NCBI GenBank assembly: GCA_026874595.1
Contig: CM049309.1
Coordinates: 11,522,576-11,586,575, forward strand
From: Sipunculus nudus
Lineage: Eukaryota > Annelida > Sipuncula > Golfingiida > Sipunculidae
Direction of reading: 5' to 3'
DNA: 64,000 bases
How positions within the stretch are numbered: the first letter of the stretch is position 1; each line of letters opens with the position of its first letter. The position numbers and the translations under genes were made by a program. The notes beneath the pieces are model-generated. The model did no database searches, was not told the DNA's origin, and worked only from the letters and a program-made list of their open reading frames with translations. Shown piece by piece: positions 38,005 through 47,915 of this stretch.

Positions 38005-38813
38005 AAAATCTAGAAAGAGATGTATCATCATTAACACCATACAAGCACGTGCATAAGGATCTGTTTATATTTACAATGCTGCACCACGGATATTACACCG
38101 CAAAATATATCCATAGCTTTGTCAAAATATAAAATATAATTGTCTCGCAAATACTGTATGTTGGTTATTTTTCAACATATGTTGAATACATGAATGTTGT
38201 CAATGCATGAACTATAATTGCTCCATTTACTTAATAATTGTAATTTACAATTCCCAGGCGAGATAGCTCGATTGTGGCATAAAAATGTGCTGTGTGAATG
38301 AATGTGTGCAGAAGATCTATCCTTGAACTTCATAGACAGAACTTAAGGTCGGTTCGCTCAGGCTGATGAGCCGTATTTGCAAACGGGACGAATTTTCTCA
38401 GGTCCGATTTGGATGTGTGTCGATTTGTAACTACATATCACATACTCAATGTTAGGCCTATGTAACAGTCTATATATGTATTGTAGACACATTGCAGCAT
38501 ATACACATGCACACGACATCGCCGTGACCAAACTATATAGTGATCAAATGCAAGGAAAGCTTGGAAATAAAACAACCGTGACAGAAATAAAATTTATCCA
38601 AACGGGGACACTTAATTAAGTTAGTTAATGTGCGCCTAATAAACTAAGTCTACGATCTGCCGAACAGTATGCAGATCTGTCTCAGTTATATATGTGTACT
38701 TGTGTATTGATGGGCCAAACTCAACTATGCGGGCACACTTACCAGTACGCGATCACCATACACAGAGTCGTCAGCAGGACCCACATAGGCACGTGGAAGC
38801 CCAGAACCTCCAT
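21341..38813 (-). CDS. Cytochrome P450, CYP3 clan (CYP3A-like), right paralogue, complete
   Basis: A complete microsomal P450 gene with 14 coding exons and 515 codons plus TAG: 38813-38743, 36766-36670, 34909-34857, 34176-34080, 33158-33039, 32032-31944, 30196-30054, 29057-28933, 28459-28339, 27378-27218, 23947-23859, 22672-22535, 22102-21940 and 21421-21341. All introns are GT-AG and phases join throughout. Motifs: N-terminal anchor (1-24), hinge GIPGPRPWP, WRRIR (128-132), AGFETT (322-327), ETLR (379-382), PERF (433-436) and haem loop FGEGPRNCIG with Cys459. All catalytic signatures are intact, so the gene looks functional. Role by family: NADPH-dependent oxidation of xenobiotics or steroids; the actual substrate is unknown. 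Introns carry several MITEs and arrays. It lies head-to-tail with the left paralogue, with about 4.5 kb between this stop and that start. Confidence 0.94.
21446..21482. repeat. (AT)n microsatellite beside the last P450 exon
   Basis: An AT run just upstream (in gene sense) of exon 14, separating it from a partial copy of its own acceptor at 21493-21520. Confidence 0.95.
21940..22102 (-). CDS. Exon 13 of right P450: haem-binding exon
   Basis: A 163-base exon starts FTPEAKADRHPFQYMPFGEG and contains PRNCIGERMAKLEMK. Cys459 is the axial thiolate ligand of haem iron. The PER of PERF comes from the previous exon (22535-22672) and the Phe from this one. The length equals vertebrate CYP3A exon 12 as I remember it. 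Confidence 0.95.
22340..22396. repeat. (AT)n microsatellite
   Basis: An AT run in intron 12 of the right P450. Confidence 0.95.
23679..23752. repeat. (CT)n then (AT)n microsatellite
   Basis: A CT run passes into an AT run and then GA-rich sequence, so the whole is nearly self-complementary. It lies about 100 bases beyond exon 11 of the right P450, in intron 11. Confidence 0.95.
24469..24560 (+). repeat. ATACCGTAAA..GGTCGCA dispersed repeat, copy 1
   Basis: ATACCGTAAATTCTC, CACCAATGGGACTTC, GTGGTCGCACC and GGTGGTCGTC appear in the same order at 54242-54330. Intronic in the right P450. Confidence 0.55.
24890..25285 (+). repeat. Local direct duplication, offset ~297 bases
   Basis: GTACAGCTTAGGTC.GGGAATA, AGACTCA, GACAGGCG and CAACCAAACTTATATTAC occur near 24893-24985 and again at 25190-25280. 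Between them a 31-base unit with ATTGATCGTTGGTATGCAA is tandemly doubled (25053-25110) and a poly-C tract follows (25135-25152). Confidence 0.75.
26460..26585. repeat. GGACCGG repeat cluster
   Basis: Repeated GGACCGGACCGG and CCGGACC words within 120 bases, in intron 10 of the right P450. Frames over it on both strands are repeat-derived. Confidence 0.65.
27218..27378 (-). CDS. Exon 10 of right P450: I-helix exon
   Basis: A 161-base exon encodes EMTTDEIIAMIALFFLAGFE and continues with TT at 326-327. Acceptor ATAAG and donor GTGAGT border it. It carries the oxygen-activating acid-threonine pair and aligns without gaps to the left paralogue exon at 1121-1281. Confidence 0.93.
27557..27616. repeat. 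(AT)n microsatellite
   Basis: About 30 AT dinucleotides in intron 9 of the right P450. Confidence 0.95.
28339..28459 (-). CDS. Exon 9 of right P450: charged linker exon
   Basis: A 121-base exon opens with QQDFLQLMMNAHKEE, the conserved F-G to I-helix region. It then becomes a polar stretch rich in Lys, Glu, Asp and Thr before the I-helix exon. From memory the corresponding vertebrate CYP3A exon is 67 bases, so about 18 codons are extra here. The left paralogue also has 121 bases at this place (1409-1529) but with a different charged sequence. Confidence 0.88.
31248..31800. mobile_element. MITE with TATAGTC.GTTTCATC inverted ends
   Basis: The left end TATAGTCCGTTTCATC..GTCCACCTG matches the complement of the right end, CGGTGGACATGAAGGGATG followed by AAACAGACTATA. 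The element is 553 bases and non-coding, in intron 6 of the right P450. The small minus-strand frames inside have no family match. Confidence 0.75.
33579..33675. repeat. Nested hairpin of three arm pairs
   Basis: Arms CAAGCCGTGAG (33579-33589) and CTCACGGCTTG (33665-33675) enclose GGCTTGTGT/ACACAAGCC and ATGGCAC/GTGCCAT in order. All pair on one axis. Probably a foldback element core. In intron 4 of the right P450. Confidence 0.75.
34545..34588. repeat. (AT)n microsatellite
   Basis: An AT run between exons 3 and 4 of the right P450. Confidence 0.95.
35150..35545 (+). repeat. ~145-bp tandem repeat, three copies
   Basis: GCAGATTTGACCTTGAAG-type segments start at 35191, 35336 and 35481, giving a period of 145. 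Each is preceded by GGGTTAACAAA and followed by GT.TTCAAAC. In intron 2 of the right P450. Confidence 0.75.
36863..37325. mobile_element. MITE with ~35-bp terminal inverted repeats and TA borders
   Basis: The left end TAGAAATCTGTATTCTAAAG continues AATGTAAGCCTCCGCC. The right end is its near-exact complement, finishing AGAATGCAGATTTCTA. TA at both borders fits Tc1/mariner-type target duplication. About 460 bases, non-coding. A decayed relative lies at 17550-17890. In intron 1 of the right P450. Confidence 0.8.
37926..38000. repeat. (AT)n microsatellite, longest in window
   Basis: About 37 AT dinucleotides in intron 1 of the right P450. Confidence 0.95.
38743..38813 (-). CDS. Exon 1 of right P450: start codon and membrane anchor
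   Basis: The ATG at 38813 starts MEVLGFHVPMWVLLTTLCMV, a hydrophobic signal-anchor of the type seen in ER P450s, and ends TAC TG before GTAAGT. The next exon supplies the third base of Trp24 and the proline hinge. The 71-base length matches exon 1 of the left paralogue. Confidence 0.9.
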
Positions 38814-39349
38814 GTATCATACAGTATTGAAGATCCACTCTCATATAACCCTGACATTTACTGGTAAATCATAGATAGATCTGCGGGCCTTCATGTACGT
38901 GCAGACTCTTTTTGGCCTACGCCAGTCTTCCTGTTTATGGGAGTATTTACGGTTGTGTGACCACGCCTACAAACTGGGCCTCGGAGTTTTAAGTGGCAGC
39001 CTCTCCTGAAAAACCGTAAAATCTTCAGCCGGGGAGTATATAATCAATGCCAGGGACGCAATTTCCATTCGCAATTTCGAGGGGATGGGGATTTCGGAGC
39101 AACCCCCCCCCCCCAACACACTCATTCTAAGGCAATTGTTACGGGGCATAACATATCCCCCCCCAACCCACCAATTTCGAAAAGTAGTTTAATAATAATA
39201 ATGATAATTGTCAATGGATGTTTAACTGATGTGGATCTTCAAGAATAAATATGAAATAATTTAACTGTACGCGCATGCATAATTGGTTGAAAGCAGACTT
39301 TTCATTTGTGGTCTACCAGACTCGTTCACTAAATGGCGTGTATACTTTA

Positions 39350-39530
39350 CAAATGATACTTAATTCAGTTGTTTAGGGAGACCAAAATTTTATTTTAAAT
39401 ATAGACGGCATTAATTTAAAAATGAAACATATTGTTCACCCTACAGTGCAAATTACAAAACATTTAACATTTTTTAAAATTAAACCCTGAAAACTACACC
39501 CTGTGATGCAAGTAGTAGATGTGGGTCACA

Positions 39531-39587
<57 letters not shown>

Positions 39588-39800
39588 TTTTTATCTAACA
39601 ATTTCACTAAGGCTGATATATATTAATTTATTATTTTTTTACAGATGATACTTAATTCAGTTGTCGAGTTGGACCAAAATAGTATATTTTTAAACAAATA
39701 ATGCATTTATAAAATGAAATATTTTAATTGTTCCCTAATACAGTGCAAATTACAAATTATTTTAGACTAATTCTTTCCAAATTAAAAAAAAAAACCCATC
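39350..39800 (+). repeat. Direct duplication around an (AT)n tract
   Basis: GATACTTAATTCAGTTGT, ACAGTGCAAATTACAAA and a poly-A ..CCC end occur at 39355-39500 and again at 39647-39798. The (AT)n tract at 39535-39586 lies between. About 0.55 kb upstream of the right P450 start. Confidence 0.75.
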
Positions 39801-40344
39801 TAGATGCATTATGTGTCTTTTAATAAAATCAAATTATATTAAACAATATTTACTGTCTGTAGAAGTGGACCTTCGGTGTCCAGCAAAATCACTACCAAGG
39901 CTTGTTATATCAAGAGGGAGTGGGTGCAGCCATGCATGCAGTAGCCAATCAGCCAGGCGAGCCAGCATCAGCAAATGCTAATAGAACCCAAAATATTTTG
40001 GTTTAGACATGCAAAACAGAATGCAGTATTAAAGGTTGAAGAGAGTTAAATTTGTAATTATAAGATTGTTTACCTGATTTTTAAAACATTCTTTTGCATG
40101 CATTGCATATTGTGAATACTGTTGCATTTCATTTCATAAAGCAGCATGTAACTTATAAGTTCCACATTATTGATGCTTGATATAAGATTAGAAATTTCTT
40201 ATATTTAAGTACAACTGTTGTTTGTTTAGTGTATATTCATTGTATTCAACACGATACCGTCTAAAGAGGACTATGTATGAAAAATCAGTAATAAACTGTT
40301 TACTTGTATTTCATTTGTTTCTGCTTTATTGTTCTAATCACACT

Positions 40345-40605
40345 AAACACACTCAAATGATCTAACCAGTACTGCAGATGAGTTACTGCTTGGCTTGACT
40401 CACAAGGTCAAGACTGAGTTCGTGTCACACCTCTCCAAGATCAAGACCAAGACCCGCTGGTAACAACCCCGCTCCGGCCCCAATGCCCACAGAAGGTTTG
40501 AGATCTCCAACATTGGGTCTGACCACCACATCGTCCTCCCCAACCCCACTCAACACACCTGTACAATGCCAGTGATAAGCAGTTTTAATCCTAACCACGA
40601 GTAAA
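40345..40605 (+). pseudogene. Unidentified coding-like fragment, possibly retroelement endonuclease remnant
   Basis: A frame with coding-like, C-ending codons reads DELLLGLTHKVKTEFVSHLS then KIKTKTRW, TAA, and stays open afterwards to include RFEISNIGSDHHIVL. The SDH word resembles the C-terminal motif of LINE AP-endonucleases, which is the only clue to origin. It has one internal stop and no neighbouring domain, so it is called a fragment. A host pseudogene is equally possible. Confidence 0.35.
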
Positions 40606-40681
40606 TATTCGTTTATCCTAACTTAAGTATCCAGTAAAAACGTGGGTCCATTACAGAGTAATGTTAGAATCTAACAATTTT

Positions 40682-40714
40682 CACCTGAGGATCGGGTCGC
40701 ATCCCGTGAAACAG
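40682..40714 (+). repeat. CACCTGAGGATCGGG..CCCGTGAAACAG motif, forward copy
   Basis: A 33-base segment whose reverse complement recurs at 42852-42884. It has the order CTGANGA, short CGGG/CCCG stem, GAAAC that also occurs in hammerhead-type sequences of Penelope-like retroelements. No full ribozyme fold is evident. Confidence 0.6.
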
Positions 40715-41629
40715 TTAGTTTGATATTTACAGTGTTATTTTTCTCCATCTTTATACCGCTCTGGCCTTGCCTGAAGGCCATTGAGCACTTTACACCGCGG
40801 ATAAGATTTGCTGTGACATTAACAAATTTATTATCTCTGGACGAGAAAGAGCCTAAGAATTCAGGCTACGTTACTGACTGTATGCAATGCAGTATATATA
40901 ATCGCACAAGCACATATTGGCTATTTTTATTTTGGCAATAAAGTATAACTTGCCAGAGGGCGCTCAATAGAGCACACATCTCCACCAGGGCAAGTCAGTC
41001 CCACAGGTTATTTGTACTCGCGTCTTTAATGAGTCCTTGTCTTTCCCATGTCTGACACCTCTCAAAAGTTTCGTATAAATCAGCTCAGAATTGTTTTACC
41101 TAATCCTGTTACAAACATATTAAACATGGGTGAAAACATTATTGATAGATAGAGTGTAGAACTGAAGAAAGGGTAAGGTTCCACTGCGAATACTGACGGA
41201 CAATCTATGTAATATGCAAATTAATGTATATTAAAATGTTGAAAATGTTTTGCAGTTAAATCCATAAATAACTCCATTAGACTTGAACTAATAAGTAAAA
41301 CTTATGAATTGAACATATGCCTTATGAAAAAAAAAACATTGTCCTCGGAGCTAGGAAATGTAGTTTAAATTTGCCATTTACTAATACAGATGACTCTGTC
41401 TACACATTTTATTGAACTTTTTATGTACTGATATGGGTGGGACACGGTGGGAATTTGTGCAGTGTGAAAATATGTATGACCACAGAACCTTGCTGCATCT
41501 TACATCAAATATGCGGAGATCTTGGACCTGTTTCAGGTATTCTATACAGAAAAGTTAGATTTCTGGAAGAAACGAGGGATTTCAGGCCCGTGACCATTAG
41601 TGTGCCTTTCGATACATGCGGATTTTCAC

Positions 41630-42205
41630 CCGCGCGGGACCCGCGCGGGTCCCCGCATGCGAAGAGTCCCTTTCCATATATGCGGGTCTCCGCATGCGGG
41701 TGACCCATTAGTTTGGATAAACGCATGCACTAATAATCATAATTTCTAAAATTTTAGTGTAATATCTTAAGAAAATATTCAGTGTAAACATTTATACTAA
41801 CTGATGAGGCAGATTGGAGCGGATTAATATCGTATCTCACCAGCCAGGCTTAAATGGTGGCTATTTCCTGTCACACTCTAACTAGAGCTGGTCCCGGGCC
41901 GTATCTCAATGAAGAATAGTCGTATATTTTTTTAATGCAATTAAATAAGCTCTATCAGCTCCTTTTTCTTTTCAAATACAAGGACACATGCCTGCTACTG
42001 ATATATACATGCAGCATCCGCATGCGGGCCCCCGCAGAAATCCAACACTGCTGGATCCGTATGCGGGACCCGCGCGGGTCCCGCGCGGGACCCGCGCGGG
42101 TGCCCGCACGTATGGAAGGCGACAGTGATTACACACTTGTTGGATTTCAACCGTGCGGGACCCGCGCGGGTCCCGCGCGGGGCCCCGCATGTATGGAAAG
42201 GCACC
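41630..42205. repeat. CpG-rich cluster of perfect palindromes
   Basis: GGGACCCGCGCGGGTCCC, an 18-base perfect palindrome, occurs exactly at 41636-41653, 42065-42082 and 42157-42174, with a one-base variant at 42087. CCGCATGCGGG words flank it. All frames over it are shadows. It stands out sharply from the AT-rich surroundings. Confidence 0.85.
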
Positions 42206-42851
42206 CTTAAGTCGGCAACTTACGCGATGCATTCAAAGTAGTAAGTTGACAAACACAGAAGTCCACACGAACATTGCTTTATTTTTCGCGAATTCAGGAG
42301 GATACTGACTCGACTGAAGCCAACGTGCAAGAGTGTAAAAAGATGAGTCAACAGAAAAATAATTTTTATCAAATAATTTTCAAACCTTGGTGTAGACTAC
42401 GAATGTCGGCAGTGTTGTGTGTGTGTTTGTATTTTGGGGAGGGGTAACTATAGGCATTGTACATTGAGAACAATGAGCCTATGAATACTGAACTTATTTT
42501 TTTCTGACATTCAGCGACTTGACTGATGAGTTAGTTTTGAAAAAAAAATTGGCAATGATAATATATTTGTGAATGAAATTTAATATTATTACAATTCATT
42601 TCTTAAGAATTTCTGGTTAAGCTTACGTTATAAAAAAAATTAAATAATTTTATGGAAGGGCCATTGTATTGGAAGGGCCACTGAATAAGAATTCCATCTC
42701 TGCTTCATTTGAATATATATTAGAAGATCTATGTCTTTTTCTAGGCTGAATAAACTATTGATTACATAAAAATAAATCTATCTTAAATGATTTATAAATA
42801 TATATGAATAAATAACTCTGAAGAAATACAACAATGTAAATTCACAACAGT

Positions 42852-42884
42852 CTGTTTCACGGGATGCGACCCGATCATCAGGTG
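42852..42884 (-). repeat. CACCTGATGATCGGG..CCCGTGAAACAG motif, reverse copy
   Basis: Reverse-complement partner of 40682-40714, identical except for one base (CTGATGA against CTGAGGA). The two bracket 2.2 kb that includes the palindrome cluster. Confidence 0.6.
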
Positions 42885-43359
42885 AATGTGGATAGAATGA
42901 AGCTAACGGCCTGGTTTGAAAAGCGGAGACTTTACGATATTACGAGATTATGCTTTGTGCGATTCGGGGGTGGGGGGGGGGGGGATGTGAAAGACTGACA
43001 ATGATCCTATTGTCCTCGGGGGCACAATAGGATTGGTCGGGGTACACGTGCGATACTGGAACATGTCAGGGCAAAGAAGTTTTGTTGTATTAATGTTTAT
43101 TTATATTACAAAGATATATTACCAGGATGTTCAATAAGCATAGTAAACTCATTAAGACCGTAATCAACTGATTTGCAATAGGGTCCTGGAAGCAGTAAGC
43201 ATATCAGTAGTATACATATGATATAAATACACATATACTATGAAAATACACAATATATAAGGCAAATATACAGTATAAAAGGCAAATATACTATACTATA
43301 CTCATACCAAGTGGACTCCACTCGATAAACTCACTATGGGGTAGTGGCGCACAATAGGG

Positions 43360-43450
43360 TTGATGGGGTTATCGCGTGCCAATTGCAATTGAGTATCGGG
43401 GCTGGCCTTGGCCGTTGGGACTTGTTACTCCAGTCCTATAAACTCCTTGT
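43360..43450 (+). repeat. Dispersed repeat, forward copy (pair with 59.9 kb)
   Basis: GGTTGATGGGGTTATCGCGT, GCCAATTGCAATTGAG and GGGGCTGGCCTTGGCC recur in inverted orientation at 59895-59975. Confidence 0.7.
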
Positions 43451-43839
43451 TGTCAGCAAAACCCAAACAGGAACGTCAACGTCAATGATATCCATGTTTA
43501 ATTACACGTTTTGCAAACCTGGTTGACTGATGGTCCCGGGACCACATTTACATTTTACAGCCTTTTAAGTCATTATAATTCTTACCTAAAAAATGTTGCC
43601 GATCGCTTCGGAGTTACTGATATAACTCCTGCCATCAGCTGTGCACACGTCGAGCCCACTGGCTAGTGCGAATGCTCTGACAGATCAACTATAAGAATGT
43701 GTACATGACATTTTTATATAAAATCGTCAGCCCCCACATGCACACATATAGATGGAATAATAATCCACCAATCACATGAATACCATTCAAATACGTTTGC
43801 AATTATTCGCGCGTTGCCAGAACTACGAATCTACCTGGT

Positions 43840-44200
43840 CAGGATGCGATTACATTGATGGAGTTAAGGTTTCCTCAGGTGGTATGTTTTAGAGGTTCAA
43901 AAGGGAAGGAAAGGTGTAAAAAGTAGGTAATATATATTACCATGTTATGAAAAGTTCTTATAACGCCTCTGTGACTAATGTATGAGCTCGTTTATCTACA
44001 AGCTGTTAGTAAAAACGGCATACCGCGCCAATGTTGACAGACAGAACACCCATGTAACCTGCGATAGTAGGTTGAACATGCGCGGCAGTTTAAAGGTCAC
44101 AAGGTGCAAAACGCTTTTTGCGTGGTTTGTTTGACTTGCCGCTAGATGTCCCTGTTGATTTTGATTTTGCGGCCCCCTTTTGTTGTAAATGCGTGGATAT
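43840..44200. repeat. Dispersed repeat, copy 2 (pair with 13.5 kb)
   Basis: GTTCTTATAACGCCTCTGTG, TTATCTACAAGCTGTTAGTA and TTGACTTGCCGCTAGATG match the copy at 13540-13860. Confidence 0.6.
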
Positions 44201-46095
44201 AAATCAAAACAAACAACCTGTGTATACTGTGGGATTCGCGTTTTCAATTCTATTTTTATATAAAAAAAAGTTCAAGGGTTAATTCGAGTTTAAGAAATGT
44301 CTAATGTTTGAATTCTCCCTTTATTATACTTAAATCAAAATTATACCATTCGTTATAGAATCAAACTGACAAGTGAATACAGGTGTGGTTTATGCGTCGG
44401 TCTGTAACAAACATAACTGCATGTCAGTACATGTGCGCTAGCTTTTGTATGTCACTTTAAGCAACATCTACAAGTCGCAGGAATTAATGAAAATAATAAA
44501 GGTGTCCCCGAGCGCTCGCCTTATGTAGGTTCACATAGCTGATATGTTTGTATGATTTTACCATTTTAATTATGGTTAGTTCTTCAGCCTTTATTAATAG
44601 TTCTAGCTTATCTTATCCGTTCATAATTTTGAACTTGAAGACCTGTTCAGTATCATCCCAGATACTACAGGTGGCTCTTTAATATGATGAAGACTGGCTA
44701 AAATATGTTAATGTTAATAGATAACACAATAACACACCCGTTACAGGTAAACAGTTTGCTACACATTCCTTAGGAATAACATGCCTACAGATAATTTGTA
44801 AAGTAATAAACAAATGGTCATTTTCATCCCTACCTAAAACATAATTTGTTAATAGAATCGTTTGTTGGTGGTATAGGAACAACTGAACTTGTTATATTTG
44901 ACTCTATAGTCTTGGAAAAATGTAAATATATGAAAACAAATCTGAGGCCTTGATTCAGAGTAACTAACTACTTTCTGCCTTCACAACTAACAACAGTTGC
45001 CGAAAGATGTCGCTGCAATAGCCGCATGAAAAAAAAATAATTTGAAATATCTTTCAAATATCTGGAGAAATAAGGTAAATAACCCCCGTTAGTACACTAT
45101 GTGCCATTCCCGATAGTTCAAGACCTAAAACATACATATTCCAAGCGTGAGCACAGAGGAGTTCCGTGACAAAGGTATAGAGTGACAACCATCAATTATA
45201 ATATAGATTTTAATTTCAACCTCAAGCAGTATATATACTTTGTTGCCACCTGTCAAGCATTTTCACAAAAGCCCGCATCTAACTTTCAGTCCCCTTCAAC
45301 ATAAAAAAGTTCACACTGCCATTTTTATTAAAAAATTTCCTCTGTTACTGACCTGCTACAATATATTTCATATTTTGATGCTATTGTAAATGAGTGAAGT
45401 TTAGATTAGCCTGGACACCATCATCAAGGCAGGACATAAATGATGGAGTCCTATTAAGGCCACGCATAACGGACTATTTCTGTGTCAGGCCGCAAAATGC
45501 ACTGCCGTGACCAAACTTTTATGCATGGTTGACCGTATTCAGATTGGGTAAGGAAAGGTGACCACTTGTGCATTAGCATAATTGTTCAAGCGCCAAACAA
45601 CTCGTGCGGAAATATTACGTCTCTCCTGGCTTTCCCTGGGTGGACTCAGTACCGTCGAGCCTAAACTCAACTTAACTGGTTTACAACAGCAGCAAAATAT
45701 ACAATAGTTTTGGTTAACAAAAGCAGCGATGTAGAAATCTATGGACAGCGAATGGACTGAAAAGTATGTTGTGATTACCAGTGTCATTTGATGGAGCCTT
45801 CAACTCTGCGAAGCGGTGCGTGTTTGACACATCTGTTGTACAGGTAAAAACAGTATACAGGTAGCGTCCATTGTTTCGGCCTCTCGTGCAGAAGGTTTAT
45901 TACAACAGGTGCACACTCGTTCATCTGGTTACCATACACCCAAATATACAATGTAAAAGGAAAAAAAAAGACCATTTCATGATTTTATTCAGATTGCATT
46001 ATTGTAAACATTTTTCCTTTCATCACTTACGACGGTTTAAAATTTTATATTTGTTTTCACTTTTAATGGAGATATGATATACAATATAAAAAGAA

Positions 46096-46150
<55 letters not shown>

Positions 46151-46255
46151 CAACATAACCAGATGTATAGATCATGCGTGTAATTTGCTATGCCAAAATT
46201 ATACTGTGTTAACATAATAAAATATAAGTTATAACATTACAATTAATTTGCAACG
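44200..46255. other. Intergenic, nothing recognised
   Basis: Apart from an (AT)n run at 46099-46148, I see no gene, splice-linked exon series or clear repeat here. The open frames lack family resemblance. Confidence 0.5.
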
Positions 46256-46257
46256 TC

Positions 46258-46340
46258 CTTTTTTTAGCTCAGCTGACTGTAAAGCGTCATCTGAGGTAAA
46301 GCGATCACCCTTTGTCCGGCGTCCGTCCGTCCGTCCGTTA
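46258..46340 (-). mobile_element. GGAC-repeat terminus, reverse orientation
   Basis: TTAGCTCAGCTGACT, then CATCTGAGGTAAAGCGATC and CCGTCCGTCCGTCC, are the reverse complement of the termini at 7500-7665 and 16556-16672. It joins directly to the 157-bp array, as at 16 kb. Confidence 0.7.
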
Positions 46341-47915
46341 ACAGGGCACAAATCGTAATCGTTAGACCTAGAAACTTCTAACTGTAAATCCAGGGAGGTC
46401 CTGGGCATATGTCCTTGGAAACCCGAAATTAGGTCATGGTGACCTATATTTTGTGGCCTACGGGCCGAAAACATGATTTTGAGCACCCAGACATTCACAG
46501 GGCACAAATTGTATCCATTAGGCCTAGAAACCTCTTACCTGACATTTTGAAAGATCCTAGGCAACTGCCTGGGACACCTGAGACTATGTCACTGTCACCT
46601 AAATTCTGCGACATATAGGGAAAAGATGTCATATGAGCACCCTGAATGTCAGATGGGAACAAATCGTATCTGTGAAGCCTAGAATCTTCTTACACAACAT
46701 CCTGGGAGTTTCTAGGCAAATCTCCTTGGAAACCTGAAATTAGGTCATAGTGACCTATATTTCATGACCTACGGGCCAAAAACATAATTTTGAGCAACCA
46801 GACAGTCAGATAGGGCACAAATTGTATCCATCAGGCCTAGAATCCTCCAATGTAATATTAAGGAAGGTCCTAGGCAAATCTCCTTGGAAACCCGAAATTA
46901 GGTCATGGTGACCTATATTTTGTGACCTACAGGCCGAAAACATGATTTTGAGCACCCGGACAGTCAGATGGGGCACAAATTGTATCCATCAGGCCTAGGA
47001 TTCTCCAATGTGACATTCAGGAAGTTCCAAGTCAAATATACTTGGAAACCTGAAATTAGGTCACTGTGACCTATATTCTGCGATCTTTAGGATAAGATGT
47101 CGTATGGAAACCCTGAATGTCTTATGGTGACAAATCATATTTGTTAGACCTAGAATCTTCCTGCACAATTTCCTGGGAGGCTCTAGGCATATCTCATTGG
47201 AAACCTGAAATTAGGTCATGGTGACCTATATTTCATGACCTACGGGCCAAAATAAACATGATTTTGAGTAACCATACAGTCAGACGGGGCACAAATTGTA
47301 TATCGATAAAGACTAGAATCTTCCAACACAAAATCCTGGAAGTTTTTAGGCAGATCTCCTTGGAAACCTAAAATTAGGTCATTGTGACCTATATTTTGTG
47401 ACCTATGGGCCAAAAACATGATTTTGAGCACCCAGACAGTTAGTCAGGGAACAAATTGTATCAATTAGGCCTATAATCTTCCAATGTGAATTTTAGAAAG
47501 GTCCTAGGCAAATATCCCTGGAAACCTGAAATTAGGTCAGTGTGACCTATTTTCTCCCCCTTATAGGAAAAGAAGTCAAAAGCACCCAGACAGTCAGTCA
47601 GGGTACACATTGTATCCGTTAGGCCTAAAATCTTCTAATGTAACATTGTAAGACGTCCTTGGCCAGTGTCCTTTGAAAACTGAAATTATGTCACCATGAA
47701 CTATATTTTGCAACCTATCAGTAAAGATGGCATATAAGCACCCAGACAGTCAAACAGGGCACAAATTGTATCCATTAGGCTTAGAATCTTAGGCTTAAAA
47801 TTCAGGGAGGTCTAAGTCAAGTGTCCTTGGAAACCTGAAATTAGGTCATGGTGACCAATATTATGTGACCTATGGGATGAAAAATGGTTTTGATCACCCA
47901 GACAGACAAGGCACA
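46340..47915 (-). repeat. ~157-bp tandem array, ten units
   Basis: The word GAAATTAGGTCA or a variant recurs at 46425, 46580, 46736, 46894, 47052, 47207, 47370, 47528, 47682 and 47837, spacing 154-163. Each unit also has GGGCACAAATTGTATCC, AGGCCTAGAATCTTC and TCCTTGGAAACC. The strand is set from the linked terminus. Related sequence occurs at 53390-53610 and 15.9-16.5 kb. Confidence 0.9.

Noticed and set aside
38260-38285. GAGATAGCTCGATTGTGG resembling a tRNA A box
   Set aside because: No B box follows within 60 bases and no acceptor stem can be formed.
41437-42232. Overlapping Arg/Gly/Pro-rich frames on both strands
   Set aside because: They are produced by the GGGACCCGCGCGGGTCCC palindromes, which read open in several frames.
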